The notes under the pieces are model-generated. The model was given only the letters and a program-made list of their open reading frames with translations, did no database searches and was not told where the DNA came from. The position numbers were made by a program, and so were the translations under genes. From Bacteroides salyersiae WAL 10018 = DSM 18765 = JCM 12988 (lineage in GTDB: Bacteria; Bacteroidota; Bacteroidia; Bacteroidales; Bacteroidaceae): DNA of 64,000 nucleotides. Where the stretch lies: NCBI RefSeq assembly GCF_000381365.1, contig NZ_KB905466.1, forward strand, positions 1,114,693 to 1,178,692, read 5' to 3'. This document shows positions 49,234 through 58,729 of this stretch, piece after piece. The first letter of the stretch is position 1, and every line of letters begins with the position of its first letter.

Positions 49234-49312
49234 AGTATATATTCCTATACCACAGAAGTATACATTCTTATATAGAAAGAGTGTACACTTTTGTATAGTA
49301 ATAGTGTACACT
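49234..49312. repeat. four-unit 23-bp array of 10-bp palindromes
   Basis: The 10-bp cores begin at 49234 (AGTATATATT), 49257 (AGTATACATT), 49280 (AGTGTACACT) and 49303 (AGTGTACACT), exactly 23 bp apart. The last two are perfect palindromes. The linkers are also similar (CTTATATAGAAAG-like). The array stands about 410-490 bases upstream of the RHS operon and 96 bases past the stop codon of the CE8 gene. The rest of 48870-49407 has no supported gene. Confidence 0.8.
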
Positions 49313-49407
49313 CTTATTTGCCTCATCATAAGGCTTATAAACATCTGATTATCAAAGGAGAAACAATATTCATTCAAGTACGTTCCACCTGCTGTATCTC
49401 AGACAGT

Positions 49408-52400
49408 TCAAAACATAATTTTAACGGAACGGTCACCTGCTTTCAATACAAATACTCCTTTCAATGAGGGAAGTATCAAAGTTACCTTATCGCTCGTGCT
49501 CGTCATGCTTCTCACTACACAACCGTCTACACTTGCTAAAATAACAGGAACACCGGCAGAAACACCCAGAACAGACAGTTCATTTCCATTAATCAGAACT
49601 TGAAGCCGATTATCGACCGTCTCATTCCGGACTCCCGTACCTTTTGATGCAGTGGCCGGTTCACTCAAGCTACCGTATTCATTGGCAGCTTTCACTTGAT
49701 AAGCGGAAGCATCTTTGCCGGATGCAGGAACATTAAAGAAGGTATCCTTAGTCATTCCTATCATTTCATCATCGCAGAACACCAGATAGCAAATAGCATA
49801 TCGGGATGCCTTCCAAGAAAGCTGCTCACCATCTAAAACAAGATCATCCGGTTTATCCACTTTCTCCATAAACATTCTCGGGTTCCAGTTGTCATTCTCA
49901 CAAATCACATTTTCGTAGGTGTATTTCACTACCTCTTCGGCTGTCAGCACGGCCTTGCAACTACCGGTCTGTCCGTCTCCATGTGTATAAGTAGTCTTAC
50001 GATTATTCAAATCAATCGGATTACCGTCTTTGTCCATACTATTGTATTCGGCAAACAGAGCAGGAACTGCTCCCATATCAGTCCATCCTTCGGGAGCAAT
50101 CGGAATATTCATGGTCGTATTCAGATATACGGTAATAGGAGAATTGTGCCAGGGACGACCTAACTTTTGCTTACCATCAGCAGCCGAAGCATTACCATCT
50201 ACCGTACAATGATCGAAAATATACCCCCATCGTGTACCCGCTCCATGGCTGGGAGCTACAATAACAGCACCACTACGCAAATTATAGAAGGTTGTCTTCT
50301 CGACATAGGCATTACCGCCACCATAGAAATAGTCGACAGCACCCTCCAGCCAACAATCGGTGACATACGTACGGTGATTATTGTCATTTGCAGAAGAGGT
50401 CATCCAAGTATCCTGATAAGAGCGGAATTTACAGTTAAAGAAAGCCGAACGGTCATTCTGCGTACTCATTGCAAGTGCTTGCGGGCCGGCCTGGCTATCA
50501 ATACCCCAGTCGTTCACATAAGAAATATTCTCCGAGTAGAAATCCGTTGAATTTATTTTCACGACTGTACCTTCAAACTGATAAACTTCGGATGCCGGAT
50601 TATGAACGGAATATTTCCAGAACTCATCATTGTCACCCTCTGCAGGCTTACCACCTACATTCAGTTTATGATGAATAATTGTCTTCTCTTTATCTTGCCC
50701 GATTAAATGAATGAATGATTTTTCTTTCGGCACAATCACCTGTTCTCTATAAGAACCGTTTTTCACAAAGATGAGCCATGGCATCGAACGTCCGGCCGGT
50801 GCTGCATCGATGGCAGCCTGTACGGTTGTATAATCTCCTGTTCCATCTGCAGCAACAATGGCGTCGAACACACGTGCAATAGGATCGGGACGCGGCACCG
50901 TAGAGAAATGAAGTGTCACTCCGGGGAAAGAATTACCTACAAGATTGGTAACGGCTCCTTCCGGTAATACAAATTCATACTGAGTACCATAAGACAGATT
51001 CTTATAAGTATAAGAAGCGGTCTTACTACCGAAAACCGGAGTTATCGTCTCTCCATTGAATACAACCGGAACAGTACCGGCTTTCACTTTTTTATCAAAT
51101 GTAAAAGTGATAGTTCCGTTGGCAGAGGCAGTAGACGAACCTTCGACCGGGGTAGTACTCAATAATACAGGAGGTTCCGGATCAGCGTCATTCGGATCAG
51201 CATATACAAAGAGATTGGCCAGATAAAAACCCTCGGTAGCATTATCGGCAGGCTGCCCCAACAATTCACTGCTCAAATCGGGTATCCAACGAATATAGAT
51301 TGTAGATTTCTCTTCCTCTGTCAACGTTACAGGCAACACGGCATCACAAGCAATCCATTCCGTACTGATTTTTCCGGTCATGTCAATCGTTACAAGATCA
51401 AAGAACGTCGTACCATCCGTAGAATACTGCATCTTTTGTAATTTGTGTACGCATTCATTATCTGCAGCGATCATAGACTTCACATGGATATTATTATATT
51501 CACGGGCCGAGAATTTAGCCTGGAAATAACGGGGAGCTGTCTTGATATCGGCTGCAGCTGTATAGCGGCGGGCACAATCATAAGTTACACCACCGAAAGT
51601 ACGGTTACTACCTCCCCAATTGGTAGAGCTTCCGTCGTAATTGTATAAACTCAGGTTTCCGGTATTATCCGTCTGATAGTAATAGTCTCCCGGACGATTG
51701 CCACGAGGTTCGGATACGGCGAAATCCCATCCGACAATAAACGGAATCACATCGAAAGCAGCAGTCAATTCCCGATCGGCATCCATAATCACCTGGCGCG
51801 ATACCTCGCTGGACTGATCCTCCCAATACATAAAAGAAGTAACCGGATTATTCACTATAGTAACTGTTACAATAGTTCCTTTCTCATAACGGTTTCCTTC
51901 TGCCTCCGGACTCAATGTCACTTTTCCCCATTTTGCACCATCTCCGGTTAAGTTAACGGTCAAAGTCTGCATATCCATGGCATCAAATACAGCTACCACC
52001 TTCATATCTTTATCTATTTGGAGGGTCGCCGGATTTTCCGTCGAAAGAGTTTTACCCGATCCATCCTGCCAAAGTTTGAAACGGAAACCATAATTGGCCG
52101 TAGCGGTGAATGTTGCATTGTCTCCTTTTTCGACAGCAATACTAACCGGTGAAACACTACCGGCCTCTTTGGGTAAAGCAGCAGTCTCTACATGTACAGC
52201 ATCTCCCAATGACTTTATCCAGCGAGGATCACCTACACACTGGCCATCCACACCGGCAGTAGCCAGTGGAGAACCGGACAGGATCGTAAAATCACCGTTG
52301 TCCGGATCAGGGAAACTTAAAGCAGACAGCCCCAGACCTTCCAAGGTAAGATCATTCACCTGTTGCGAGACGGCATTACTAACTTTATAACCTCCATAAT

Positions 52401-53196
52401 TGACTATCAGGTTATTTTCCCCTATCACATTACCCCCGGTAGCTTCCAGTAAACTCGGAGTTTGTCCTGCTACACCCGGTTCGGCTATGATATTGTTACG
52501 AAAAACATAATTGGAATTAACACTGTAATTTTTGGACGTTTTACAAAGTGCACGATCGGAACTCTTTGCCCATTTATATACCGTATTGTTTTCGAACAAA
52601 AACTCCATTACATTATCCGTATCCGAAGCATTGGCTAAGAAAAAACTCTCCCCACCCGGATAATTATACAAGGTAGAGTTACGTACGGATACTTTACGGA
52701 CAATGTGCTTTGGATATAGGAAGTTCCAACCTTTATCACCACAATTGCGGATGATACAGTTGGCAAACTCTATCTCACCAATGCTATATCCATTATTATT
52801 AGTGCGAATAAAACAACGGTTCACAGATTCAATCGTACAATTAAGAACCCGGATGGCAGCAATATCGCCTACCTTATCTACGCTGATAAAATAATCACCG
52901 GACGGAACGATTTTCAAACCGTCAAAAATCAATCCGCCATTCATAATTGCCTCATCATTACCGGATACACCGAACCGGATCTCCGGAAGCTCTGTTGCAG
53001 AAGCAGACTTCAAAGTAATTGTTTTTCCGGAAGGAAAGGTCACGGATGAAGCATATATACCCGGTTCGAGCAATAAAACATCTCCATCACCTGCATTGGT
53101 ATACGCATCATTAAAAGTTATCGGATCCACAGATATCTCTGTCGCTCCCAAATAAGAAAACAGAAATAGAAAACAAAGAAGAAAATGTGTTCTCAT
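49408..53196 (-). CDS. multidomain CE8 pectin methylesterase
   Basis: This secreted 1262-aa protein has a signal peptide ending SYLGA, then a parallel beta-helix (about residues 20-330, chondroitinase-B/DUF4957-like). Two InlB B-type repeats follow (334-482), then a beta-sandwich module (483-670), an SbsA-type Ig domain (672-770), the CE8 domain (775-1108), a fibronectin-III-like segment and a sorting-tail-like end (1185-1262). CE8 motifs are GPQALA, SYQDTW, GAVDYFYGGG with catalytic D955, and KLGRPW. It demethylates homogalacturonan, making it a substrate for PL1. It is unusually long; a plain CE8 is about 300 residues. It lies 264 bases after the PL1 gene. Confidence 0.9.
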   Translation of the reverse strand: MRTHFLLCFLFLFSYLGATEISVDPITFNDAYTNAGDGDVLLLEPGIYASSVTFPSGKTITLKSASATELPEIRFGVSGNDEAIMNGGLIFDGLKIVPSGDYFISVDKVGDIAAIRVLNCTIESVNRCFIRTNNNGYSIGEIEFANCIIRNCGDKGWNFLYPKHIVRKVSVRNSTLYNYPGGESFFLANASDTDNVMEFLFENNTVYKWAKSSDRALCKTSKNYSVNSNYVFRNNIIAEPGVAGQTPSLLEATGGNVIGENNLIVNYGGYKVSNAVSQQVNDLTLEGLGLSALSFPDPDNGDFTILSGSPLATAGVDGQCVGDPRWIKSLGDAVHVETAALPKEAGSVSPVSIAVEKGDNATFTATANYGFRFKLWQDGSGKTLSTENPATLQIDKDMKVVAVFDAMDMQTLTVNLTGDGAKWGKVTLSPEAEGNRYEKGTIVTVTIVNNPVTSFMYWEDQSSEVSRQVIMDADRELTAAFDVIPFIVGWDFAVSEPRGNRPGDYYYQTDNTGNLSLYNYDGSSTNWGGSNRTFGGVTYDCARRYTAAADIKTAPRYFQAKFSAREYNNIHVKSMIAADNECVHKLQKMQYSTDGTTFFDLVTIDMTGKISTEWIACDAVLPVTLTEEEKSTIYIRWIPDLSSELLGQPADNATEGFYLANLFVYADPNDADPEPPVLLSTTPVEGSSTASANGTITFTFDKKVKAGTVPVVFNGETITPVFGSKTASYTYKNLSYGTQYEFVLPEGAVTNLVGNSFPGVTLHFSTVPRPDPIARVFDAIVAADGTGDYTTVQAAIDAAPAGRSMPWLIFVKNGSYREQVIVPKEKSFIHLIGQDKEKTIIHHKLNVGGKPAEGDNDEFWKYSVHNPASEVYQFEGTVVKINSTDFYSENISYVNDWGIDSQAGPQALAMSTQNDRSAFFNCKFRSYQDTWMTSSANDNNHRTYVTDCWLEGAVDYFYGGGNAYVEKTTFYNLRSGAVIVAPSHGAGTRWGYIFDHCTVDGNASAADGKQKLGRPWHNSPITVYLNTTMNIPIAPEGWTDMGAVPALFAEYNSMDKDGNPIDLNNRKTTYTHGDGQTGSCKAVLTAEEVVKYTYENVICENDNWNPRMFMEKVDKPDDLVLDGEQLSWKASRYAICYLVFCDDEMIGMTKDTFFNVPASGKDASAYQVKAANEYGSLSEPATASKGTGVRNETVDNRLQVLINGNELSVLGVSAGVPVILASVDGCVVRSMTSTSDKVTLILPSLKGVFVLKAGDRSVKIMF

Positions 53197-53423
53197 GATT
53201 CAATTTTTTAGTTTAACAATATAGATATAGAAACCTACCAGATTGCAATATTAACGCAACCCTAATCGTTTAAAGGGGAATAATTAGCAGAATAGGAGGA
53301 TTTTTAAAGTAAGTAGTTAAGGGAAATACATAAGATAAGCTATTTCTATTTAGCTGACTCATCACTTAATCACTTAACCACTTACTATTTACTATTTAAA
53401 CACTTAATCACTCAGTTACTTAC

Positions 53424-53455
53424 TACTTAACTACTTGACTACTTAACTACTTAAC
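53424..53455. repeat. 8-bp tandem repeat next to the PL1 stop codon
   Basis: Four tandem TACTTAAC units (the second is TACTTGAC) occupy 53424-53455. Looser CACTTAATCACTTAACCAC-type text begins at about 53362. The run ends a few bases from the PL1 stop at 53461. The rest of 53197-53460 has no gene. The number of units may vary between strains. Confidence 0.75.
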
Positions 53456-53460
53456 TACTA

Positions 53461-55041
53461 TTACATAGCCTTATTCTGATTTTCCGTAATATCGCTGACA
53501 AGACTGTTCAGATAAACTTCCAAATTAGTATATCCATCTTCACTCAATGTAGTCGTAATACCATCGGAAGCATCATTCGGATTCAATCCGTTGGCAGTCT
53601 CCCATACATCGGGCATACCGTCTCCGTCCGTATCTTTCAAAGCATCAGCCGCTACACCGCCATCACTCAACTCGGGCCATGGACTTGCCTGCCCTGCGGG
53701 CATCACATCCGAAGGCAAATCAATTAATCCGGGAACATTAGCCGCACCTTCGGTAACACTACCTATATAAGTAGCCGTACCGTCTTTAGTCTCTTTAGCA
53801 ATACGCTCGTCAATAATATCCCGTTGTTTTGAACATCCTGCATAAGCCACTACCAGATTGAAAGCCTGCTCTGCGGTATGAGTAGTAATGACATCGGTTT
53901 CCAAAGGAGCATCCAGACGAATCGTATCACGTGTAACAGTAGTAAACAAACCGTCACATTTACTATTGTCAATCTGTTCGTAGATACCTTTTGTCCAATT
54001 ATCATTCGTTACTTCATCACTTCCTTCCACCACATTTCCATCTACGAAGAACTTTCCCCAGACATGCAGCATGGGAGCAAATGACGGGAAAGTCTCGATA
54101 TATTCCGTAGTACGGATGCCAATGCCGGCAATACGATAGCGAACTGCTTTATTCTTAGGAGTGGCAGGTCCCGGTTTATAATAATTGTTGACGATATTCA
54201 CTTTCATGCCTTCACCACCGTAACATCCGTTTCCGGCCCAATTATAGAATACATTGTTCCGTAAATCCATATGTTCGCGTTCCTGTGTAAACGGACGTGG
54301 GCCAAGGCGCGGGACACGACTTTCATGATGAGCCATCAAATTGTGATGATAAGAAGCGCCGGCACCTCCCCAGTTGCCACCATATCCATGTTTGCCTTTT
54401 CCATGTCCGGCAGTACGAAGGCTTTCGGAAATAATGCACCACTGGATCGTCAGATTCTCGCCACCATATACCGAACAACATTCATCCACCGACCAACTGA
54501 TGGAACAATGGTCCACAATCACGTTTTTATTCTCCATTCCTCCCAATCCGTCAGGTTCTCCGCCGGATTCATTACCTACACGGAAACGAAGATAACGAAG
54601 AATGACGTTGTCCGCTTTAATCGTGACCGGATATTTGGCAATACAGATACCTTGTCCTGGCGCTGTCTGTCCTGCAATCGTCAAATCACCGTTGGAAATG
54701 GAAAGATCCCTATCCAGAAAGATGGTACCGGCCACATCAAAAACAATCGTACGTGCTCCGCTTTGCGAAACAGCATGCCGCAAAGTTCCGGATTGTGTTC
54801 CATCTGCAAGAGTAGTCACATGATATACTTTTCCACCACGGCCACCGGTGGTATTCCTTCCGAAACCTTCGGCACCGGGGAAAGCACAAAGCTCTCCCGA
54901 TGGCTCGGGTTCTGGTTCCGGCTCTTCCACAGAAGTACCCGGTTTTACGGGACTGTCAAAAAATTGATTGGTCTCGGTGCATCCCCCACATACTAATGTG
55001 AGGAATGCTGCGCTAATACTAAATATCAATGTCTTATTCAT
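53461..55041 (-). CDS. PL1 family pectate lyase lipoprotein
   Basis: The 526-aa protein starts at 55041, with a lipoprotein-type signal (LTLVCGGC, Cys21 likely acylated). After a Pro/Glu linker the parallel beta-helix begins AFPGAEGFGRNTTGGRGGKV, the usual opening of Bacteroides PL1 enzymes. Later signatures are VIVDHCSISWSVDECCSVYG and HHESRVPRLGPRPF, holding the likely catalytic Arg. The C-terminus DTDGDGMPDVWETANGLNP is a calcium-binding thrombospondin-3/dockerin-like loop. It cleaves polygalacturonate by beta-elimination at the cell surface. It is 28 bases after the DUF4957 gene. Confidence 0.92.
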   Translation of the reverse strand: MNKTLIFSISAAFLTLVCGGCTETNQFFDSPVKPGTSVEEPEPEPEPSGELCAFPGAEGFGRNTTGGRGGKVYHVTTLADGTQSGTLRHAVSQSGARTIVFDVAGTIFLDRDLSISNGDLTIAGQTAPGQGICIAKYPVTIKADNVILRYLRFRVGNESGGEPDGLGGMENKNVIVDHCSISWSVDECCSVYGGENLTIQWCIISESLRTAGHGKGKHGYGGNWGGAGASYHHNLMAHHESRVPRLGPRPFTQEREHMDLRNNVFYNWAGNGCYGGEGMKVNIVNNYYKPGPATPKNKAVRYRIAGIGIRTTEYIETFPSFAPMLHVWGKFFVDGNVVEGSDEVTNDNWTKGIYEQIDNSKCDGLFTTVTRDTIRLDAPLETDVITTHTAEQAFNLVVAYAGCSKQRDIIDERIAKETKDGTATYIGSVTEGAANVPGLIDLPSDVMPAGQASPWPELSDGGVAADALKDTDGDGMPDVWETANGLNPNDASDGITTTLSEDGYTNLEVYLNSLVSDITENQNKAM

Positions 55042-55069
55042 TTTCGTTCGTTTAAACTGATTATTACTA

Positions 55070-56680
55070 TTACCACCATCTCGGGTCACCGGCAGTTTCC
55101 TTACCGGGGAACTTAGCCGTCGACTTCAAATGGAAATCACCATTTGCAGGATCGACAAACAAATCTTCCGACGTTCCGCTATACGGAGTGATATCGGTAA
55201 ATCCATAACGGTCTATAATGATATCCGAAGTCATATAAGAAGACGTGAAAAGGAAATAAGTGGAATAATTGCTATAGGTAGCATTAAACTTCTGCCCGTT
55301 GTTCGAACCGGCAAAGATCGTATTGGTAACAGATATTGCACCGGGTTGCTTGTCAATGCGATAATAGTTTTTAGTAGCAAACGTATTATTATAAACAATA
55401 CACTGATCCATCACCACCTTTTCAATTCCATCGTTGAGCTGCATCAGACTTCCCATCTCGGTCAGAGTAGATTTTGTGACCGAAACCAAGCCCACGCGGG
55501 TCTGTGCCTTTCCAAAGACAATCATGCCATAACCATCGTGTGCAATATCGGTAATCATACAATCATCGAACAGAATCTCATCTATTTCGAGTTTATCGGT
55601 ATTGAAACGCAATATACTACGATTATAATGAGCAATCGTACAACCCGTAAAACTGATAGACCGGAAACAGCTTGAATTACCGATACCGAACAAATAATTC
55701 TTTCCGTCGTTCAGACCGTCCAAATGAACGTTTTCAAAAGTGATGCCATTCATAACTTCTTTCAAGGAAATAGTCGGAATTTCCAATACCGGCAGTTCAC
55801 CGGCATCAGAGGCAACCCCTACAAAGACCAGATTCTCAATGCCACCCGGTATGGTCACCGAACCGGAATTATACGTCACTCCACCTTCAAACACCAATGA
55901 AACATCCGTCACTTTACGGGCGGCACAGTCATCCAACAAATAGGTAATCGTATCTGCTTCGGTAACATGAATTACTTCACCGCTCTGCATACCCGATGTA
56001 CGGAATTTAATTTCTCCCCGTTTCACTTCTCCGTCAAAAGCCTGAGCCATATAGCCCGTACCACCGACCAGACCGGATACCACTATACTACATGCATCTA
56101 CCATCTCCTGTGTCAACGGAATCTCTCTCGGATTAGAAAGTCCATCGTTTTCATCTCTTTCCGAGATAACCAGATGAGTGAGCGATTTCACCGGTGTCCA
56201 GGTCAGAGTCACATTATCTATTTCCGGGGTAGCTTTCGTAAAGATCTGTTCTTCCGGAGTCTGAAAGAAGAAACTGACATATCCGGACTGACGTCCGCTG
56301 ATACTGCTGATAGCTTTCATACGTACGGAATACTTTGTGACTCCTTTCAGATCTTCAAAAATCGTACGATATTCGGTTTTCATCTGAGTAGTCGATTCGG
56401 CAAACGGTGTCAGAGTATCCGCCTTGATAGTAACCGTCCGGGTTATGTTCTGAAACAACATACTGTCTTCACTGAACTCAAAAATGTAATCTGTGGCGTT
56501 CACCACTTTCGTGTAACCAATCTCGATGGAGGTAGGCATTACTTTTTTCTCTTCGAAAGTCAACGAACGGAACAAACCGTCCTGGCTCCCGTCCACCGGC
56601 CAATTGTTTACTTCATCTTCGCAGGCAGCTGCCAGAAGCAACATACAGGAAAGAAAAGCATATATAATTTTTGTCTTCAT
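55070..56680 (-). CDS. DUF4957/DUF5123 surface lipoprotein (second copy)
   Basis: This 536-aa lipoprotein has acylated Cys20 (LLLAAAC) followed by EDEVNNWPVDGSQDGLFRSL. Fibronectin-III-like repeats (about 35-225) are followed by a beta-helix ending DPANGNFHLKSTAKFPG...GDPRWW, almost the same ending as the copy at 19.8 kb. It is the third gene of the SusC-SusD operon and is inferred to bind pectin at the surface. No catalytic residues could be assigned. Confidence 0.85.
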   Translation of the reverse strand: MKTKIIYAFLSCMLLLAAACEDEVNNWPVDGSQDGLFRSLTFEEKKVMPTSIEIGYTKVVNATDYIFEFSEDSMLFQNITRTVTIKADTLTPFAESTTQMKTEYRTIFEDLKGVTKYSVRMKAISSISGRQSGYVSFFFQTPEEQIFTKATPEIDNVTLTWTPVKSLTHLVISERDENDGLSNPREIPLTQEMVDACSIVVSGLVGGTGYMAQAFDGEVKRGEIKFRTSGMQSGEVIHVTEADTITYLLDDCAARKVTDVSLVFEGGVTYNSGSVTIPGGIENLVFVGVASDAGELPVLEIPTISLKEVMNGITFENVHLDGLNDGKNYLFGIGNSSCFRSISFTGCTIAHYNRSILRFNTDKLEIDEILFDDCMITDIAHDGYGMIVFGKAQTRVGLVSVTKSTLTEMGSLMQLNDGIEKVVMDQCIVYNNTFATKNYYRIDKQPGAISVTNTIFAGSNNGQKFNATYSNYSTYFLFTSSYMTSDIIIDRYGFTDITPYSGTSEDLFVDPANGDFHLKSTAKFPGKETAGDPRWW

Positions 56681-56701
56681 ATCTTCTGTAGAATAGTAAG
56701 A

Positions 56702-58717
56702 TTAATAACCATAAGAATTTGACAGATATCCTTTCGACTCATAGATATCTTCATAATAGATTGCATATACATGACGATAATTACAGGTCTTGTTTCCTAC
56801 TTCATATTGCACAAAACGACTTGATATTTCAGAGCCATGCTGTAACTCGCCGAACAAAGAGGAATAATCATAATCAGCCATCAGACCGGTAGCCGCTAAC
56901 AGTACCTTCACCGGGCCGTCCACATGTGGTGTCTTGTCTCCCTTTTCGGGTTTCTCAAAGTTCTTGGAACACCACTTTGCTTCCTGATATACAGTTTCAT
57001 CCGGGTTAGCCGGCAATTCTTCATAGAAATTAATCGAGTTTATGTCGATAAATTCGTTGTCATCTTTAAACTTATAATAAACCATTGTAGGAATATCAGC
57101 AGGCTGATAAGTTTTGTCGAAAATGGTCACAGGCTTCGAGCCGTCCATCATGTAGCAAAGAGCGCGCTTCATATCTTCAATCTTCTTGTCGAGCAATCCC
57201 CAACGCACCAAGTCCTGTTTACGAATGGCTTCTCCACCGAATTCCCAGGCACGTTCATTAACAATCGCCTCAAAGAAATCGGGATCATACTCTTTAACCT
57301 TAGGAGAACCGGCACCAAAAGCTCTTTCGCGTACCTGCTCCAAAGCCTGACGGGCAGAGATCTTTGCTACCGTGCTTACTTCATCCGCACCTACCAATGC
57401 ATTACGAGCCTCGGCAAACATCAGCAACACATCGGAATAACGCATCACAATCCAATTGATACCGGTAGAGATACGTGAATTTGCCGTTTTATGCATGGAT
57501 TTATAAGTATCATTCGTCCAGAAGAAGTTCCATTTACCCAGCATTACTGTCAGAATATCATTTCCCATCTTCTCTTTATTCTCTGAGGTATAGCTGAACC
57601 ACGTAGCACCATAATCACGGCGCAGGTCCTCTCTGTCGAACGAATAAAAATAGTAACCGGTAGTAGCTACATAAGAGCCACCGAACCCACGGCTTCCGTA
57701 TTGGGTATTCGCCCCTAACGAATATCCCATCAAAGAACCGATATCCCCGTTCTGTCCTAAGCCAAAACCTACTTCAAACAGATTCTCATTAAACTTATTA
57801 TAATCCAGATGGCAAACAGTTTTCCAGATATTGCCAAAGTCAGGATCCAAAGCATGAGGATTTTCCGGATCACCGATCATTTCGGCACATTGTTGTTCGG
57901 CGATCTCATAAAAGTCTCTCCAGTTCTTAGGACGGCCTACGTAATACCCATTTATCTCTTCTATATCCGGATGATGTTCCACATTGGCATCCGAGAACTG
58001 ATTACCGTCACGAACAGACCAACCACCGGCAAAAAGAGCAATACGTGCCAATAAACCTTTGGCAAACCCTTTCGTTATCCGTTCACAATTGTATTCGGAT
58101 TCTTCGCCCAGCCATGGCAAATACTCAATGGCTTCCTGCATATCTTTTACAATGGCCGCATAGGCGATGTCTTTGTCCGTCTTATTCATGTACACATTAG
58201 ACAGGTCGGATTTGGACGGTTCGTCTTTGAAAGGGACATCTCCCCACCAACGCAACAATTCGAAATATCCCATAGAGCGTAATACTAATGCCTCCCCCAA
58301 ATACCGTTTCATCACATCCGAGCTACCCAATAATGAAGATTTACGGATACCATCCACCGCGGTACTGGCCAGTTCGGTCAGTTTGAACAATTCCCCCCAT
58401 TGAGTAGTTTTGTTATACCAGTTACACCAGAAGTTTCCGGCTCCGGAGTCACCGGTTTTATCAATATATCCGGTGTCGGAGAATCCACGATTGGTTTCGA
58501 TGTCCGAAACTCCCTGCCAGTTTACCGACAGTTTCTGTCCATAAGCATACGTACCGCACAAAGAAGAGTATATACCCATCAAAGCCGCTTTCGCCATAGA
58601 CTCCGTTTCAAAAACCACCTCACTGCTTTGCTTGGAAGGAGAATCCGTATCGAGAAAATCGCTGCACGAAGTAAAGGTCAATGCTCCGCACAATAATATA
58701 GATATAAGTTTTTTCAT
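56702..58717 (-). CDS. SusD-like/RagB glycan-binding lipoprotein (second copy)
   Basis: This 671-aa surface lipoprotein has lipobox TFTSC with acylated Cys18 and then SDFLDTDSPSKQSSE. SusD core blocks are ALVLRSMGYFELLRWWGDVP and WEFGGEAIRKQDLVRWGLL. It pairs with the SusC encoded 12 bases upstream and is followed by the DUF4957 lipoprotein after 21 bases. It is a paralogue of the copy at 17.9 kb but clearly diverged, so it may recognise a different pectin fragment. Confidence 0.95.
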   Translation of the reverse strand: MKKLISILLCGALTFTSCSDFLDTDSPSKQSSEVVFETESMAKAALMGIYSSLCGTYAYGQKLSVNWQGVSDIETNRGFSDTGYIDKTGDSGAGNFWCNWYNKTTQWGELFKLTELASTAVDGIRKSSLLGSSDVMKRYLGEALVLRSMGYFELLRWWGDVPFKDEPSKSDLSNVYMNKTDKDIAYAAIVKDMQEAIEYLPWLGEESEYNCERITKGFAKGLLARIALFAGGWSVRDGNQFSDANVEHHPDIEEINGYYVGRPKNWRDFYEIAEQQCAEMIGDPENPHALDPDFGNIWKTVCHLDYNKFNENLFEVGFGLGQNGDIGSLMGYSLGANTQYGSRGFGGSYVATTGYYFYSFDREDLRRDYGATWFSYTSENKEKMGNDILTVMLGKWNFFWTNDTYKSMHKTANSRISTGINWIVMRYSDVLLMFAEARNALVGADEVSTVAKISARQALEQVRERAFGAGSPKVKEYDPDFFEAIVNERAWEFGGEAIRKQDLVRWGLLDKKIEDMKRALCYMMDGSKPVTIFDKTYQPADIPTMVYYKFKDDNEFIDINSINFYEELPANPDETVYQEAKWCSKNFEKPEKGDKTPHVDGPVKVLLAATGLMADYDYSSLFGELQHGSEISSRFVQYEVGNKTCNYRHVYAIYYEDIYESKGYLSNSYGY

Positions 58718-58729
58718 CGTTAATAGTTT

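Noticed and set aside
49133..49348. Plus-strand 71-codon frame over the 23-bp array
   Set aside because: The translation is simply the repeat read through (VYIPIPQKYTF...), with no family resemblance or ribosome site.
54271..54996. 241-codon plus-strand frame antisense to the PL1 pectate lyase
   Set aside because: It lies fully opposite the well-supported PL1 gene and has no family resemblance.
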